Of a DNA stretch of 6,565 nt, positions 5,465 through 6,565 are shown piece after piece. The stretch comes from Paenibacillus sp. (GTDB lineage Bacteria; Bacillota; Bacilli; Paenibacillales; NBRC-103111): assembly GCA_029239545.1 (NCBI GenBank), contig JARBUQ010000524.1, forward strand, positions 1-6,565. Reading direction: 5' to 3'. The first letter of the stretch is position 1. Each line of letters opens with the position of its first letter. A program made the position numbers and the translations under genes. Under the pieces are notes generated by a model. That model saw nothing but the letters and a program-made list of their open reading frames with translations, had not been told where the DNA came from and made no database searches.

Positions 5465-6565
5465 AAGGTATGTATCATCGGCTTGGGATATATTGGACTT
5501 CCAACATCCGTTATTATGGCTGTGAATGAAATACATGTTCATGGTGTGGATATTAATCCAACAGTAGTAAATACCTTGAACGGACGGGAACTGCATCTGC
5601 ACGAGCCAGGGTTAAAGGAAGCTATGATAGCGGCTATGACAAAAGGGTATTTGACTTTCTCTACTCAGCCAGAGAGCTCAGATGCGTTCATCATTAGTGT
5701 GCAAACGCCTATGGAGGCCGATCATTCGCCGAACCTGGAATATGTCAAAGCGGCAGTGAGCTCGCTTATTCCCTATTTGAAGAAAGGCGATCTAGTTATT
5801 CTGGAATCTACCGTTCCACCAGGAACAGTAGAAGAATCAGTGCTCCCGATTCTCCGACAGACCAAGCTTCTTATCGGTGAGGAATTATTCGTTGCACATT
5901 CGCCGGAACGTGTACTACCCGGGCAAATATTGAAGGAGCTTGTAGACAACAACCGGATTATCGGGGGAATTAATGAGGAGTCAACCCGAATGGCGGTTCA
6001 ACTGTATAAGCGTTTTGTAAAAGGAATCATCCATGAGACAGATGCTGCGACTGCGGAAATGATCAAATTAATGGAGAACACCTATAGAGATGTGAATATT
6101 GCGTATGCCAATGAATTGGCGCGAATCGCAGAGAAGCTCAGCTTTAACGTGTGGGAAGCTATTCGGCTCGCTAACACCCATCCAAGAGTCAATATTCATC
6201 AGCCCGGACCAGGGGTCGGCGGTCATTGTATAGCGGTGGACCCCTGGTTCATAGTGAATAGTGCGCCAGAGCAGGCTCAGCTAATCGCACTGGCCAGGTC
6301 GATCAACACGGCTACACCCGGTCATATGGTGACCCGAATAGAGTCAATCGTAAGCTCGCTTAAGCAGCCGGTTATTACTTTATTCGGCCTGTCGTTTAAA
6401 GCCAATATTGACGATACGCGAGACAGTCCTTCTCTTGCTATTAACCAAAGTTTGCGAGAGAAGGGATACGCCTTGAAGCTGTTCGACCCTTTTGTGAAGC
6501 AGGAGGTTGAAGGCAGGGTGGAGACGTTAGAGGAGGCCGTTGATGGCTCGGATTGCCTTGTGCTG
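5462..6565 (+). CDS. wecC: UDP-N-acetyl-D-mannosamine dehydrogenase, WecC-type (3' end outside window)
   Basis: This is an NAD-dependent enzyme that oxidises a UDP-N-acetylhexosamine, probably UDP-ManNAc, twice at C6 to give the uronic acid used in exopolysaccharide, capsule or teichuronic-type polymers. The first 368 residues are present of a family length near 420-440. Seen in order: N-terminal Rossmann motif GLGYIGLP with Asp after the second strand (VDIN); NGRELHLHEPGL; SVQTPM; ESTVPPGTVEE; AHSPERVLPG; the central helix MIKLMENTYRDVNIAYANELARIAE with Lys202 and Asn206; and the catalytic block PGPGVGGHCIAVDPWF with Cys256. The C-terminal UDP-binding domain begins with TLFGLSFKANIDDTRDSPS. 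The HCIAVDPWF wording favours the WecC/UDP-HexNAc branch over UDP-glucose dehydrogenase. It follows a terminator, so it opens a new transcription unit, probably a polysaccharide cluster continuing downstream. Exact sugar specificity remains an inference. Confidence 0.93.
   Translation, partial: MKVCIIGLGYIGLPTSVIMAVNEIHVHGVDINPTVVNTLNGRELHLHEPGLKEAMIAAMTKGYLTFSTQPESSDAFIISVQTPMEADHSPNLEYVKAAVSSLIPYLKKGDLVILESTVPPGTVEESVLPILRQTKLLIGEELFVAHSPERVLPGQILKELVDNNRIIGGINEESTRMAVQLYKRFVKGIIHETDAATAEMIKLMENTYRDVNIAYANELARIAEKLSFNVWEAIRLANTHPRVNIHQPGPGVGGHCIAVDPWFIVNSAPEQAQLIALARSINTATPGHMVTRIESIVSSLKQPVITLFGLSFKANIDDTRDSPSLAINQSLREKGYALKLFDPFVKQEVEGRVETLEEAVDGSDCLVL

Noticed and set aside
1..6565. CRISPR array, insertion sequence, tRNA or rRNA gene, or attachment site
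   Set aside because: I saw no regularly spaced repeats, transposase frames, terminal inverted repeats or tRNA-like cloverleaf on either strand.

Overview
The window reads as a chromosomal segment of a low-to-moderate GC Gram-positive bacterium of the Bacillota. A Paenibacillus- or Bacillus-like organism is my inference, from the strong AGGAGG-type ribosome binding sites, the use of GTG starts, the lipoprotein-type solute-binding protein, the IsdE/IsdF-like proteins and the 7-1-7 Fur boxes. All genes lie on the + strand.

Layout. (1) Positions 1-1292 hold the 3' portion of a SulP-family anion transporter with a C-terminal STAS domain, closed by an AT-rich hairpin terminator (1333-1360). (2) Positions 1365-1440 hold a candidate extended -10 promoter followed by overlapping Fur-box palindromes. 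(3) Positions 1425-5266 form an apparent iron-regulated operon: an IsdE-like heme-binding lipoprotein, an IsdF-like FecCD permease, a FecE/FhuC-type ATPase, a HugZ/HutZ-type heme-degrading enzyme and a DinB-fold protein. It ends at a strong terminator (5300-5331). (4) Positions 5332-5461 are non-coding. (5) From 5462 to the window edge runs a WecC-type UDP-N-acetylmannosamine dehydrogenase, cut off at its 3' end.

How the genes fit together. The lipoprotein keeps a Met and a His at positions matching the two axial heme ligands of Staphylococcus aureus IsdE. This makes heme, rather than a siderophore, the best-supported substrate. The permease and ATPase would import heme across the membrane, and the HugZ-like protein would open the porphyrin ring and release iron. 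The DinB protein's role is unknown. No NEAT-domain surface proteins, sortase or IsdG-type oxygenase appear in the window.

The main surprise is that the heme operon carries two lesions. The ATPase gene has lost its start codon, first strand and A-loop region at its junction with the permease gene, apparently through a small deletion. The lipoprotein gene has its best start site (ribosome binding site plus TTG at 1468) one base out of frame with the protein, across short A and T runs. Either the operon is decaying, or the sequence has errors, or translation relies on frameshifting.
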